Shown one piece after another: positions 23,913 through 34,697 of a stretch of DNA of 64,000 bases. The notes below the pieces were generated by a model. The model had not been told where the DNA came from, did no database searches, and saw nothing but the letters and a program-made list of their open reading frames with translations. The stretch is taken from contig JAVHNS010000003.1 in assembly GCA_036872755.1 (NCBI GenBank), positions 3,224,001 through 3,288,000 of the forward strand, given 5' to 3'. The translations under genes and the position numbers were made by a program. This stretch comes from Orbilia blumenaviensis (taxonomy: Eukaryota; Ascomycota; Orbiliomycetes; Orbiliales; Orbiliaceae). How positions within the stretch are numbered: position 1 is the first letter of the stretch; each line of letters opens with the position of its first letter.

Positions 23913-24203
23913 TTAGGGATCAGCTGTACATGCATCCCTCTGATCCCAATTCATATTATGCCAGAGGTCTCCAGCTTCTCTTCCATCTTCACCCATCGTC
24001 CTTGTTCTATCAATTTTGATTGTCGTACATTGCGTTTTCGAATTTTTGGCCTGGGGGTAACAGTCTTTCCTAGTTCCGAATTGATATCGGTGTTTGGACC
24101 AATTTACGGGGACAGGAAGGGTACTGATTAATTCCATCAACATATCTGAGCCGGCGCGCTCCCAGTGAATGTTAATATTAAATAAATCCAAAATGTAGGC
24201 CAT
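23913..24203 (-). CDS. Hypothetical small protein, low confidence
   Basis: A 96-codon frame with a true ATG at 24203. The product begins MAYILDLFNINIHWERAG and has four cysteines in its C-terminal half (KDCYP, TQCTT, RDACTADP and none near the start beyond these). No signal peptide and no known domain were found. The frame stands alone with no exon that could be joined. It may be a small gene, an exon or chance. Confidence 0.25.
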   Translation of the reverse strand: MAYILDLFNINIHWERAGSDMLMELISTLPVPVNWSKHRYQFGTRKDCYPQAKNSKTQCTTIKIDRTRTMGEDGREAGDLWHNMNWDQRDACTADP

Positions 24204-24260
24204 GGCCACCTGTGAAGGCCAGAGTCTGGTTGGCTTTTATATGGCTAAATTTTCGACTAC

Positions 24261-24270
24261 TACCTAGGTA
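24261..24270. repeat. TACCTAGGTA palindrome, copy 3
   Basis: Exact 10-bp palindrome in non-coding DNA upstream of nothing annotated on either side within 400 bp. Confidence 0.9.
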
Positions 24271-24724
24271 GTTGTCGCTGTCGATCTATATCCGTCTAGG
24301 ACCCATCGACATGGAGATATATATCGATAACAGGGAATCAGCATAGAAACTAAACGGATCTTCAACCACGTTCCCAGTTTCTCGTACTTCTCCGGAATTA
24401 TTTGTCTTGGCCCCAGACGCCGGCGAATTCGCATCGAATCTTCGCGAATGCGCGGTTCCAGATTTCTATATGGTCGTCAACACAAAGCTTCATAAAATAC
24501 CACATGTAGCCACAACACAGCCTCGTAACCACGAATCACCCAGCTGCACCGACTAATTGTGGTTGCTCGAGTAACACCGTTAATCATTCCATGGTAAAAT
24601 TGGCTCAGATTACAATTTTGAGCCCATACCTAGGGCGATGATACTGGCGAAGGCGTTGGATCTTACCACATAGGATGTTCACGTCCCCGAAGTGGATTTA
24701 TCATGGATCAAATATTTTTTCTGG

Positions 24725-26758
24725 TCATCGATTTCTTGTTGTCTGGCTATCTGAGTCTGGAGTGCTCGGTTTGACGATCCTGACCGTGGTATTATGGTCT
24801 GTTTCCGATCCAGTATCTTCTTCCTTGATTTTCTGGATACACAAACCGCCGTCCATTTCAAATAATGGGGAACATCCCTCTAACTCGCTCGGTGGAAAGC
24901 TCTGATGCGCATCCGCCTCGAATATCCTCGAAATCTGCCTCCCATCTGCTTCGTATCGTACCACGGGCATCTCATTGCCGTCGACCTCGAGCTGTTCAAA
25001 TGGCGGTGGCGAAGGCACGGTTTTTTGTTTGTGAAGCCGTCGTCTCCACAACATAAATATAACAATCATTGCAGCTAGCCAAAGGGCTCCTCCCACTACT
25101 ATTCCTGCAATGTATGCAGGCTTTAGCTTCCGCGGGCTTTGAGCCTCTCTCGTGCCTGTTGGCCCGTGCTCTGTAGGGTCCGGTGTTTCTGATGTCTTTG
25201 GATTTGGCGGCCCAATAATTGCACCGGGGCATGTCTGGGCTAATACCGGCACAATATCTATCTTGGACGGATCACTGGCAATAGAGGCAATACTAAATGT
25301 ATCATTGTCATGGTTTACAAATAGATACGCAGCTGCAAGAAATGGGTACCCGAACAAGATTGGAGGTTCGTTTGTTATCACTCGGAAGAGGTCTGGATCG
25401 TCGACTGCGGTTTCGTGGGGAAACGAATCCTGTATGATAAAAGGTCCGCCGTCCACTATATCCAGTACCCTGAACGTCGAAAGGCTTTCGATATCCATTA
25501 AGCCTTCACTGGTGTAGTTTCTAGGTGCATGGAGGAGGTGTCCAGATGGGATTGTGATGTTGAGGCCACCAAAGTTGAACTTTAGGCTCATATCAGTAAA
25601 CAGGGTGGTGTATTCTGAGGGGACGCCGATTCCAACGCCTTGGGGTATCGTGCCTAGAATTTCTTTTAATTCGAGGATATCTTTTATCTGCTGCATAAGC
25701 CTCCTCCTTACGATGGTTGGAAGCTGAATTGCAGTGTATGATGGATCGATGCAGACCTCAAATCCATTTCGTTTTTCCTTGAATATAAATGTTGAGACTT
25801 CCTCTGTGCGTTCTTCGTTTCCGAACGAGATCCACATTTTTGTAATATCAACTTTGAGCTTGCAGCGGTCTGTCGTGTTGGTCGGGTCCGTGATAGGGAA
25901 ATTAACGAAAGGGCCATCGGCTTTGGCTGCATCATACCCGCCAAAGACGGCTAACCCGCTCTGCGATTGTGTCCTTGGGCTATCTTCTCGCCACCCACTA
26001 AAATACCCCCATGAACGGGATGGGATCCTCCCATTATCATACAGGTCGTTCAACAAGGTTGAATCCTTATTCAATCCGATATATGCTGGAGTCCATGAAT
26101 CGTCGTTGAAAAGTTCAAAGTTTGGGGGATCCGCGCCAACAAAAGTGTTGTACCCAGATCTGAAGGTATGATTCTCAAATGTGAGCAGCGGCGAATCGCC
26201 CAAGGTGATATCATCTGAAGCTGTGAATGTGATGTTGGATTTTCCCGCCCGCCATGGATTCGGGCCATGATAGGTATTGGAGATACCACCGTCGAAGAAT
26301 CCGCCTAACATGTATTCCTTCCGTGCAACATTTTCGTCTGTATCGGCGCTTCCAACGGGAACACAATCGAATGGCCTGCTCGCTGGATCAACGCCCTCGC
26401 ACGATTTATCGGTGCTTTTAATCTGGATATCGGAGGCATGAACACTACAAAGGAGGTTGTATTAGGAACCATTGGCTCATGAATTGCTTCTTTAAGAATA
26501 ATGAAGCCTTTTGTTCAACAACGTGAAGAAGTGATTTGTCAGTACGTACTTTACAAACGGGACAAATGCTTGGCCGCCAATGTTCATATCAATTCCGAAC
26601 AAGACTGGTCGCCCTCTATTCGGGGAGCCCAGCGTGACATTTGAAATTTGGAGAGGTATCGCGCCAGCTGAGCAGTTCACCGCAGAATGCGCTGCCTGAA
26701 AGGACGCTGACCAAACCACAAACAGCATGAAGCTAAAACCACGCCGATTGAGAGACAT
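24725..26758 (-). CDS. Pepsin-like membrane protein A (probable pseudo-peptidase)
   Basis: Two exons, complement(24725..26444, 26550..26758), encode 642 residues. The intron (105 nt) has a GTACGT donor and a TAG acceptor, phase 2, at the same place as in paralogs B, C and D. A signal peptide starts at ATG 26758 (MSLNRRGFSFMLFVV). The ectodomain aligns with family A1 peptidases: NIGGQAFVPFVN covers the first active site, IPSRSWGYFSGW and GLAVFGGYDAAK are core strands, EVCIDPSYTAIQLP covers the second, and ILFGYPFLAAAYL matches the pepsin LGDxFL strand. The first catalytic Asp is Asn at residue 70; the second is Asp303, but within DPS, not DTG. A membrane helix (514-536) and a cytosolic tail of about 105 residues with LFEMDGG follow. 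It is divergent from paralog B. Confidence 0.85.
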
Positions 26759-27938
26759 CTCGCATGGCAACACAAAATGAAGGCGAAAGAAAATTTATCA
26801 AGTGGCGAAGAAAGGCAGACAGGTCGCATGTTGTAATCCTTAGAATCAAAGTACACAATGCCGTTTTTTTTTTTAGTACATAGGTATAGGATGGGAGGAG
26901 ATAAAAATTTTAACAATAGGGAGAACAAAAGGGAGCACCTGAGCTTTTGGACAAATTTTGCAATATTCGCCAGAAACTAAGGCGGCAATGCACTGGTTGA
27001 AGCGGGGGGTGAATAGACTCCCATTGTTCTGCAAGATATGCGTCTTTTGGTGGATGGCGCCCATTGTTTCCCAGCGTCAATTATACATGCACGTATATGT
27101 CTTGGAATCTCGAAAGTGTGACAACAAAAGCAATAAGGAAATGGCGGGATTTGGTCTCATGAACCAGTTGACAGTAAGCAAGTTTGGACATAGGGTTAGC
27201 ACCAGCGCAGAGACCATGCAACTCGGTCACAAAACAGGGGTAAAACCCAAATCGCCCGCCGCCACAACGCCTGGGATAGACGGATTCTTATATTTAGAGT
27301 TCGTGATAGTGCATCTTTGGCAGGACTTGGAACTCGTTCTTGTGCCGCTAAGAAGGCATTGTCGAACGGAGCGAATACGCTAAACGGTAAAAGTGAAAGT
27401 GGCTGAAGAGGCTCCGGGGCCCCTGTAGATATGTACTTTGCCCCGCGCCGGCGTCTGGCGAAGGCGGCACAACAACCCGTCCAATTGGCTGCGACCATCC
27501 CGTCATTTCTGTGTTGACCCCAATTTAGAAGCTCACTATAACTGAGGGCGATAAGACTTGTGATACGAGAATATTGAATCCGACGATCATGGCTCGGCTT
27601 TCCCTTGGTCGACTTAGCGGGAAGTTCCTCACTCCTTGTCTTCCCTCTTCTATCATGTATTGAACATGATGAATATTCCGCTGGCGCAAAATCCGGCTAA
27701 ATTAATTTGTCAAGCACGATCTATTCAATTCCAGCATTACGGTCCGGTCAGACGGGCCCAGGATCCATCTTTTTCAAGTGATTTACCACTCGGACGGAGC
27801 GCAGGCGTTGGTGTACTTGAAAGGGTAGAATGACTATCTGCTGCTTAATAATGGCCAAATTCTGCCCCAGTTGTTCAATTCTCCGAATGTAACGCTCCGG
27901 ATCGTGGGACTGGGTCCATATCAGCACAATTAACCATA
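26759..27938. other. Divergent promoter of paralogs A and B
   Basis: A 1.18 kb stretch between two head-to-head pepsin-like genes. A T11 run lies at 26864-26874. A 100-codon minus-strand frame (27196-27498) contains SVFAPFDNAF, which resembles the first motif of fasciclin domains, but no intact gene could be built around it. Confidence 0.45.
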
Positions 27939-29811
27939 ATGAGGATAACTTACGCCCTATTGCCTCTATTTGCGGCCTCATTACCTTTAGTGTATGCCCT
28001 CAATTGCTCTGCAGATCCAGTCGCGTTGCCATTCGGAAATATCACTTTGGGGAAAGACACAGCACGCCCACATGCCCTGGGCGTACCTCTCATTCTTGGG
28101 CGTCAATATTTTGCAGCCACAATAGAGTAAATATTGTCCCTCATTATTAAAGAAAATATTGGTATTACAAGATAAGACTAACACGGGATTTATATCCGCA
28201 AAGCGCCCGTTACTCGACACTATTCGTCAATAGTGTCCCCAAAACGTGTACTAACGCTAAGACGATACCCGAGGATTGCGCAGACAATGGTGGACAAGAG
28301 GTTCGAGTTGGGGGCTTTTTTGACGGTGGTCTGTCAGAAACCTACACCGGGCCTTCATTCGAAAATCTACAGCCTCATCCAGGACTATATGGGATCACAT
28401 CTTTAAACAAATCGAGTGATGTCCATGACGTTCTCCGATTAGGTGAAAGTGACACGGGTCCATATATTGGCAATTTTACCTTTCGGACCCACCAACAAGA
28501 CTATTATCGACTTGTCCAGGATCGCAATTCCCCCACTCTCATGGGCCTCGACAAAGACTCGACCATACTCGAATATGTCCTAGATTCAAACATCACAGCA
28601 TCAAAAGTGTGGTCCTTTTTTGGGGGATGGCATGGCATCACTCAAGAGTCATCACAAGAGGGACAGCTGGTGCTGGGCGGGTACGATAGATCAAAGGTTG
28701 ATGGCGATTTTATAAACTTCCCAATGAGTGATTATAAGGATGATCTAGACCCGGAACTTGAAGGCTGTTTGATGCAAGTAGTGGTAAAAGGGCTTACATT
28801 CTCCCACTCTGGGAGAAGTTTTAATATTTACAAAGACTCTGTTGGGTACCGATCATGCATAAACCCTTCACTTAGTACGGTAGGCATCTCAGGATACAAT
28901 CCGGCATATGCAAAGGTCGGCCATAGCACTGGTGTCCAGAATTTTATGAAAACCTTGGGTCAGATGTTTGTAACCCACTATGAAGAAATACGGCTTCCAA
29001 GTAGCATCTACTTTGACTACTGGGTCAAAGCGGACCGGACAAATAGAACGCTAATGGGGTTAGTAGAATTCATCTCCAAGTTTCTATCTACCGATATGAC
29101 ACTTATTCTAATTATTGGCAATTAAATCACCATAGGATACTAGAAACCTCTAGCCTCACTATCCAGCTTGATCGTATAAACTTCACAATACCCGGTCACC
29201 AATTGATTACGTTAGATAGAAAGGCAACACTACAAGGATGGGAGCTAGCGGACGACGCGCATAATACGACGTATATTCCTATCAACGATAGTATCATGCT
29301 AGGACTTCCATTTCTATCGGCGGCAGTTCTCGCAGTAAACTATGAGAATTATACCTTCAGCCTCGCGCGCGCCATCACAGAAAAAACAGATAAGAAGCAA
29401 AATGACCTGGTACCTCTCAAAAGCGAGCTTTGCAATCCTCCACCCGCAGCACCATCGCTGCCAGAGGACCCCGTAGTAGAAGACCCGGACCGGGTCGAAC
29501 CTGAGAGGCCTGCGGATGCAACAGGGTCTTCAGGTGGAAATGATTCGAAAGCGCTGACGAGGAAAGAAATAGCGGGTATAGCTATCGGTATTTCGTCTGC
29601 CGTCCTGATAGCATGTATCGGTGTATTTCTTGTTTACAGGCGAAGGAAGGCACAGAAACGCCTTCTTGCCCCACCTAGCCCGCCGAATACAAAAGGTTAT
29701 CATGAAAAGGATGGCCAAGAGCTATTTGAAATGCCTGGTGATCAGACGTTTACGAGGGTCACACGCCCTAGAATGCCGTTCTTGAGACGAGCGACGACCT
29801 TTTTTTCTTAG
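27939..29811 (+). CDS. Pepsin-like membrane protein B (probable pseudo-peptidase)
   Basis: Three exons, join(27939..28126, 28204..29058, 29136..29811), encode 572 residues. Intron 1 (77 nt, GTAAAT, CTAAC branch, AAG) and intron 2 (77 nt, GTTAGT, TAG) are both phase 2. The signal peptide is MRITYALLPLFAASLPLVYA. The first active-site region reads QYFAATIDARYSTLFV: Asp63 is kept, but DTG has become DAR. The second reads RSCINPSLSTV, with Asn283 where the catalytic Asp should be. The core blocks SKVWSFFGGW, LVLGGYDRSK and IMLGLPFLSAAVL identify the family. A membrane helix at 493-515 (GIAIGISSAVLIACIGVFLVY) precedes a short basic tail with LFEMPGD. Catalysis looks unlikely. Confidence 0.87.
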
Positions 29812-30926
29812 AAACTGTTGACTCATAAACATAGTCTATTCGTCTTCCTTTAGCTAGGTTTAATATTTATAGATATAGTGTATATAGAATTTAATGACAT
29901 TACAAATTAATCAGTATCTGGATGCTGTTTTACTGTTTGGTCCCGCGTCGCGATTCGTTAGCCTATCGTAATAATGTAGTTCGCCAGGAGAGACATAAGT
30001 CCAGAATGTGTTATATAAGCGTCGAAGGGAAGAGCATTGTCATCTCTAATGGGCCACTTTGCCTCCTGGAACTTTCTAGCTAGACCACCATATATACTTG
30101 GCGTTTGAATCAATAAATTTTACCTACAATAAAACGGTTATGCCCCCAAATTTAATTTAGTCATGAAACCTGTTTTTTAGACTCGCTAACTTATAACTCA
30201 GAGGCACCAAGGTCGCACGCGCGTGTCTAGGTCTATCTTGGGTATGAATCTGGTCCGGAATACTGCTACATACCCTATATCGCACCCTCAGTTCTATGGA
30301 TTGATTTCTTCTGATCAACTGATATTGCGGCCCTGAAGCGTTTGCAATTCTCCTAATTTTATAAAATTGGTGAGACATCTATTCGATAAATTTTAGTAAC
30401 TCGCTAGTGCACTAGTGTGTTAGGGCAATCGCGTCGTATATCTTAAAGAGTATATAGAAATGGGTACCCAAGTAGGCTACAGGCTTAAGAAGTATGGATT
30501 AAATCTGATGTTGGATGATGATATTGTTGATCAGGTCACTCGAGCGCCTCAGTGAAGCGGAGTCTGGTTAAAGTTTACACATTTTGGCACACGCGCTATG
30601 ACAGACCTAATATAATACTAAACAGTCACTGCATAGCATACATAAAGGGTCCATTTCAATGGACCTGTACCTGTGCCGATACATTGCTGCAATTTAAATA
30701 TGTTGGTCCTAAGCCTGCAACAGCGTCTAGCTGCTCAAATATATGGTGGGCCAAAATAAAAAAAACACATGCATTTGAGGCTAGTTGAGGACATGCAATT
30801 GTACATGCCCAGAATTTGAAGGTACATACACAATGCTGTTTTCATAAAATACATAGTATAGGCTACATGCACACTTTACTAACCATACGTCTTATAGTAA
30901 ATTTAATTTGGGATTTCTCAAAACTC

Positions 30927-31059
30927 TTACCCACCCAACCACCATCCAGCTACCCGCTTAGTTACTGGCATACCAGTCTAGTTGGGCTGTGGACTAGCTG
31001 AGGCTGGCTGCTTAACTAGCTGGGTGGGCGGGTAGCTGGGCGGGTAGCTGAGTGGGTAA
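30927..31059. repeat. Imperfect inverted repeat with 12-bp tandem units
   Basis: The left arm 30927-30957 is the near-complement of the right arm 31028-31059; both are built from GTAGCTGGGYGGG-type sequence. Around 70 bp separate them. The right side also has two exact tandem copies of GGGCGGGTAGCT (31026-31037, 31038-31049). Confidence 0.7.
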
Positions 31060-31267
31060 TAGCCTTAGCTTGGAGAATCCTAAGTTGGGTTTGCGGTAGG
31101 ACATGCGGCTGGTGAAGTGTGCATGTAGGGGGGCCGGTGTGCATATAAAACAAATTGTATCCACGAAATTTTTTCATTTTGGGACTCTCTCAAATAAACT
31201 TACACCGAAATACCATATTCGGTTTTACCTCGCGACTAATGGGCCGATAGCTATATGTATCTATAAG

Positions 31268-31277
31268 TACCTAGGTA
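31268..31277. repeat. TACCTAGGTA palindrome, copy 4
   Basis: Exact copy, extended here to the 12-bp palindrome GTACCTAGGTAC (31267-31278). Confidence 0.9.
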
Positions 31278-31577
31278 CGTGTTGCAGTAATAAGCGCAAT
31301 ATACTAGCGATTGGGTTAACTATCGCTATCGATATCCGCCAACCAGCAGGCTGCTGAGAAAGCTGTGTTGCCAATAAAATTTCCGATGCAAGGCTGACGG
31401 GTTTTATGTGACTCAAAATAATCGGTCTCGCGGCGTTTATTCGGCGGATTCGAAATCGGCCAGGCTCTCATCTCTAACCGCAACGACGACTATTTGCACC
31501 AACTTCCGTCGACGCGACTCGGATCTGTCATATCGATAACTACACAATCCATTTAAATCTTCACTAATACGCTCAGC

Positions 31578-32232
31578 ATGATTCCTCCTTTCGTTATACT
31601 GGGCATATTACAAATATTACATGCCTTCATACATACTTGCAATCAGATGATAAACAAACTCATATTTGCCCCGATTTCTGAAAGAGGGGGAGTAAGTGAC
31701 CATTCCCAAGTCTAAAAGCCGCCTGCCTGAAGGGATGTGATTTTGCATTGGCCCTATACATTGCAGGCTCATAAAGGTCCTAACAAGGTTGAAACCTGAA
31801 CATGAGTCGCATTCACTAAGTTATGGCTGGAGCATATAGTTTGTGCGGCTCCTTGAAATACTGGAAAGGTCCAAATACTTCGATTTTGCAGCAAACTTGT
31901 CGGGACTCGTCTTTATTGCCGCTATAGCCCTCGTACACAATCAATATTCTCTAGAAGCTATCGAACGTTCGCGCATGACGCCACAAACAAAGTCTATAGA
32001 TGTACGAGTGCAAGCAGCCTGTACCATACCATTACTCGCGCTCGGCGGTTATCTCAGCAGTTCGCTCCCGGAGTTTATATACACGATGGTACCGCAAGCC
32101 ATATCGAGCGGGCTCCTATTATCACTTTCCATAGGGAATAAGTCCCGGCATCAGTGCTCGCCCCCCATACTCGGGATTAAAGAAGACCTTGGTTGGTTCT
32201 CAAGTTGTACGGCTCAAGACGACTTCTCATAG
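31578..32232 (+). CDS. Putative small membrane protein
   Basis: A two-exon model, join(31578..31691, 31840..32232), gives 168 residues. Exon 1 starts with ATG (MIPPFVILGILQILHAFIHT) and ends at a GTAAGT donor; exon 2 follows a CATATAG acceptor, and both are phase 0. The intron is 148 nt. Exon 2 alone is an open frame without an ATG at its head, which is why it needs exon 1. Hydrophobic segments are at the N-terminus, at LSGLVFIAAIALV and at ACTIPLLALGGYL, so three to four membrane helices are possible. No family was recognised. CAT and ATTCTC microsatellites lie 180 bp downstream. The intron end is the weakest point of the model. Confidence 0.5.
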
Positions 32233-34007
32233 GGAGTCTAGTGACAATTTTAGGGCCCTCTCGTTTACCCAAGGCATCTTGAGTTCATCTAGGTGCAATT
32301 TGGCAGCTCGTCGGTCAAAATCAGATAGTCTTCCCACCAAACCACACAAAAACGGACTATAGAAAATCCGTAACAGGACTGATACACACCAGCCAACCAT
32401 CAAACAGCATCATCATCATCACCCATTCTCATTCTCATTCTCACCATCTTCCTCCTGATCCGTTTTCTTTTTTAATCTTCACCATGGTCCCTGTTTCTCA
32501 AAGTACAACAACCAAAAAAATACAAAAACAAGATATAAATCCCTTTAGCCATTCTCTGTTATATTGATTTTCGTAATGAATGGCAAAGGCAAAAATTCTT
32601 CGACGAGATGATTATCTTTTGTTACTGCCCAAATTATGGCAGTTATTTGTTTGCGCTATTCATGTCAGTACACCACGATGCGTTTTTTGTTTTCGAGTTT
32701 GGTCATGGGTGACAATGAGGTTTCTTAGTGACCAGTAGGTACACCTTGTTTGGAATCGTCTTCCATTAGGATCCTCCACCTTGGCCTATTTTCTTTCGTG
32801 AAGTTTTGCCGTTGATTCAATTTCTGTCTCTCATTAATATTGTACCTAAAGCTTAAAACCCTCAAAGCTATAATAACAATGACTTAGCTTGATAACATGC
32901 CTAAAGTGAAGAAATTGGGCGCTAATGTGATGATAGTGTCCGAAATTATAACCTCTTCGGCCATGAAAACTAAGCCCCTTCAGCCGCATCTCCACCACAA
33001 TTACCATGCTTTCTAAGTACCCCTTCGATTTGGAAATAAGTAATGATTTCACATGATTTATACTTTTGGGAGGTGTTGAAATGATTTTGATAGCGTGAAG
33101 TCGAGGGAGCTACCTCCGTCATTTGTATACCGGTATACCCGAACTGGTTCCTGCCCTGTGCTCGTGACGCGCGACTTGAAAATACGGCCGTCTCTTAGGC
33201 GAACCTGTGTAAGGTTCGCGTACTTTTCAATCGGCTATAAATACAAGGCAATATTTTTGTGGCGAAGGTGGCCATTTGAGATTATTGGAAATTTTGGAGT
33301 AGTCTAAGAGATGTTCTTTGTTTGTTAAGTTCTAATAAAAATAAATACATGCTAATATGGGCGCTAGGAGTAGTAGTAGTGCCACCAAAAAAAAAAAAAA
33401 GTAGCAAAAGAGAGAGATAAAGTGAGAGAGAGAAAGAAAGAAAAAATGGAAATTATAGGCTAGTGAGTTAACCTATGCTGTAATGCCAAACGGCAGGGCA
33501 ACAAAGGGTTGAAGCTGCCCGATCTCTTTTGCCCCAGTTGTTGGGTGAACGCTGTCCCGATAGTGAGAAAATAAGGAGAGTTTTAAGTGTTATTTTGGGA
33601 TTTTAAAATTATGCAGTTCATGGAAAATTTTAAAAAGTTCTGAAATTACAACGGGCCTCCCGCATCGATGTAAGCAGCTAGCCAGACCAAAAGTTTTTCT
33701 GGTGGTGAAGAATTTCGTAGATAGCTAGAGCGCAGGTAGTTTCCGCAGAGCTTTTATGCAAACCACAGTGTGCAAGTAAAGTACTTAAAACATGTGTGCG
33801 TAGCTCTATATATCTATTACACGAGGGTGTTTGGCGATCAGCGGCGAACACTGATTAGAGCTCGAAAGGCTGAATAGCAGGACATATCAATGATGAAGTA
33901 TGGAGTTAGTCTTAGTCTGATCTCATTAGGTAGTCATATCAAGCAAGTCGAGTATATATCCTGAAATATCCGGATATATATAATAATACGAAGTGGAATT
34001 GTGGTAC
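32233..34007. other. Intergenic, simple-sequence rich
   Basis: No gene was seen. It contains (CAT)n at about 32408-32421, three ATTCTC units at 32425-32442, an A14 run near 33387-33400 and a GA-rich tract at 33408-33446. Confidence 0.5.
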
Positions 34008-34697
34008 CTAAGCAGACCCGGGGTTCTCTTCAAGATCGTCGTAATCATCGATCCCACACTCCCTGCTCAGAACCCCTATCAAATATAGTACCGCATGTAA
34101 AGCCATTTGTGCTAAAAACGCTCCCAAGGATAGTAAAAGTGGAAGGTATAGGTTGAATGCGTCAGGGAATTTGAAGTACGATCCAATAAAGTAGACCGAT
34201 CCGAGGGTAACGGCAGAGTAGAACGCAGTGTGCAACTTGTTTCTATGTATGAAAGCGCGTTAGACGCGGTAGTCAGCATCGATGCGCCGAACCTATATGT
34301 TTTCTTTCTTACAAAAACAAAATATTGAGGAGCCGGAGCTGTCGGTCCACATGCACAAAAGATGTATAACAAGATGGTGTAAGTTAGCGCAAAGCATACC
34401 CAAATACGGGGCCATGGAATCGTGCCAAAAGCAAACCGACGCAAACCAGCCAAACGAACCAAAGCCTAATATCAAGTAGTTATGGGTTAGCGTATCAACT
34501 CCCTAAAATCCTTCGAGAACCTGAACGACGATGTTATGAGATTACAGTAAAGACACGAGCTGAAACTGAGGTATCATAGGCAAAATCCACGCAGATCCAA
34601 CGCCAACTCCGAAAGGGAGTGCAGGGTTTGTGGTAAGCCTGGAAGCCAACTTGACGGCAGCGACCGCCTTGTCCCAGAGTTGAGGCATGGAGGGCAT
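34008..34697 (-). CDS. Multi-spanning small membrane protein, unknown
   Basis: Three exons, complement(34008..34235, 34313..34465, 34557..34697), give 173 residues, all phase 0. Exon 1 starts MPSMPQLWDKAVAAVKLASR and includes a short hydrophobic stretch (PFGVGVGSAWILPMIP). Exon 2 has a clear helix (WVCFALTYTILLYIFCACG). Exon 3 has two more (FYSAVTLGSVYFIGSYF and LLLSLGAFLAQMALHAVLYLIGVL) and an acidic C-terminus (DDYDDLEENPGSA). The intron between exons 2 and 3 (77 nt, GTAAGA donor) is convincing. The exon 1 donor (GTGTCT) is less so and could shift. I do not recognise the family. Four membrane helices suggest an integral membrane protein of unknown compartment. Confidence 0.6.

Larger units (their letters stand above)
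22748..24724. other. Intergenic, mostly gene-free
   Basis: This lies between the polygalacturonase and the first pepsin-like gene. One minus-strand frame (23913-24203) is listed separately. A TACCTAGGTA palindrome is at 24261-24270. The polygalacturonase promoter should lie next to 22748. Confidence 0.4.
29812..31577. other. Intergenic with an inverted repeat
   Basis: No secure gene was found. On the minus strand an ATG frame (30157-30378, begins MSHQFYKIRRIANASG) and a following open stretch ending at 29958 (contains RDDNALPFDAYITHSG) look protein-like, but they could not be joined in phase. They may be remnants. An imperfect hairpin lies at 30927-31059 and a TACCTAGGTA palindrome at 31268-31277. 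Confidence 0.4.

Noticed and set aside
27196..27498. Fasciclin-domain gene
   Set aside because: Only one motif (SVFAPFDNAF) fits; the rest of the domain, a start and a signal peptide are missing. Kept only as a possible relic.
29958..30372. Two-exon minus-strand gene
   Set aside because: Both frames look protein-like, but every acceptor tried puts a stop in frame or breaks phase.
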